A stretch of DNA of 14,411 nt from JAJNBK01 sp035642715 (GTDB lineage Archaea; Thermoproteota; Nitrososphaeria; Nitrososphaerales; Nitrososphaeraceae), in contig DASQRW010000060.1 of NCBI GenBank assembly GCA_035642715.1, positions 1 to 14,411 on the forward strand, read 5' to 3'. The notes under the pieces were generated by a model that was not told where the DNA came from, made no database searches, and saw only the letters and a program-made list of their open reading frames with translations. A program made the translations under genes and the position numbers. Positions 14,293 through 14,411 of the stretch are shown here, piece by piece (the first letter of the stretch is position 1; every line of letters starts with the position of its first letter).

Positions 14293-14411
14293 TTAGAGTT
14301 AATAAATAAGGCGGGGTAGTACTCTGAAATATATATTGTCTCTATTGGCATACGGCGTATTTTGTTATAGAGCGAAGAAGATATATCCAGAGAAGTCATT
14401 TCCTTAATCTA

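Noticed and set aside
14211..14399. Minus-strand frame of 62 codons at the right end
   Set aside because: AT-rich composition, no family features, and it reads through the oligo-T terminator region of the UspA gene.

Overview
The window looks like chromosomal DNA from an ammonia-oxidising archaeon of the class Nitrososphaeria (Thaumarchaeota), most likely a soil-type Nitrososphaerales member such as a Nitrosocosmicus relative. The grounds are a group II chaperonin (thermosome) gene, TATA boxes placed about 25-32 bases before several start codons (leaderless or nearly leaderless mRNAs), an absence of strong Shine-Dalgarno sites, AT-rich DNA with long intergenic gaps, and membrane-anchored or secreted families I associate with this group. 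The genus is inferred from memory of families, not from a search.

Layout. Positions 1-1730 look like genomic debris: the C-terminal part of a TetR-type regulator (minus, running off the left edge) and the C-terminal part of an alpha/beta hydrolase (plus) meet head to head near 181-218, both without their N-termini. A short SDR-like remnant follows at 1615-1728. Positions 2183-2806 hold two tiny, lysine-rich, divergently transcribed genes. The MFS transporter gene (3079-4335) shares an upstream TGACTCA-type element with the second tiny gene, at nearly the same distance from the start codon. Positions 4770-7462 hold three minus-strand genes: a NodB-like polysaccharide deacetylase homologue broken by one frameshift, a membrane-anchored extracellular protein, and a small conserved-looking protein.

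The thermosome subunit (7939-9669) is preceded by a perfect 22-bp tandem duplication and ends in a histidine-rich tail. Convergent to it is a two-gene minus-strand operon: a ureohydrolase (agmatinase family) overlapping by ATGA a downstream gene for a free-standing urease-gamma-like protein. A sodium:solute symporter is transcribed divergently from the ureohydrolase (11858-13396), and a UspA-type stress protein follows (13733-14209).

How they may work together. The best candidate for an undescribed system is the ureohydrolase / urease-gamma-like / symporter cluster: an enzyme family that releases urea from guanidino compounds, tightly coupled to an orphan relative of a urease subunit, with a membrane importer next door. 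No urease beta, alpha or accessory gene is in the window, so the gamma-like protein is unlikely to be simply part of a local urease operon. The thermosome and UspA genes are stress/protein-folding functions with separate promoters. No rRNA, tRNA, CRISPR array, insertion sequence or replication origin could be supported.
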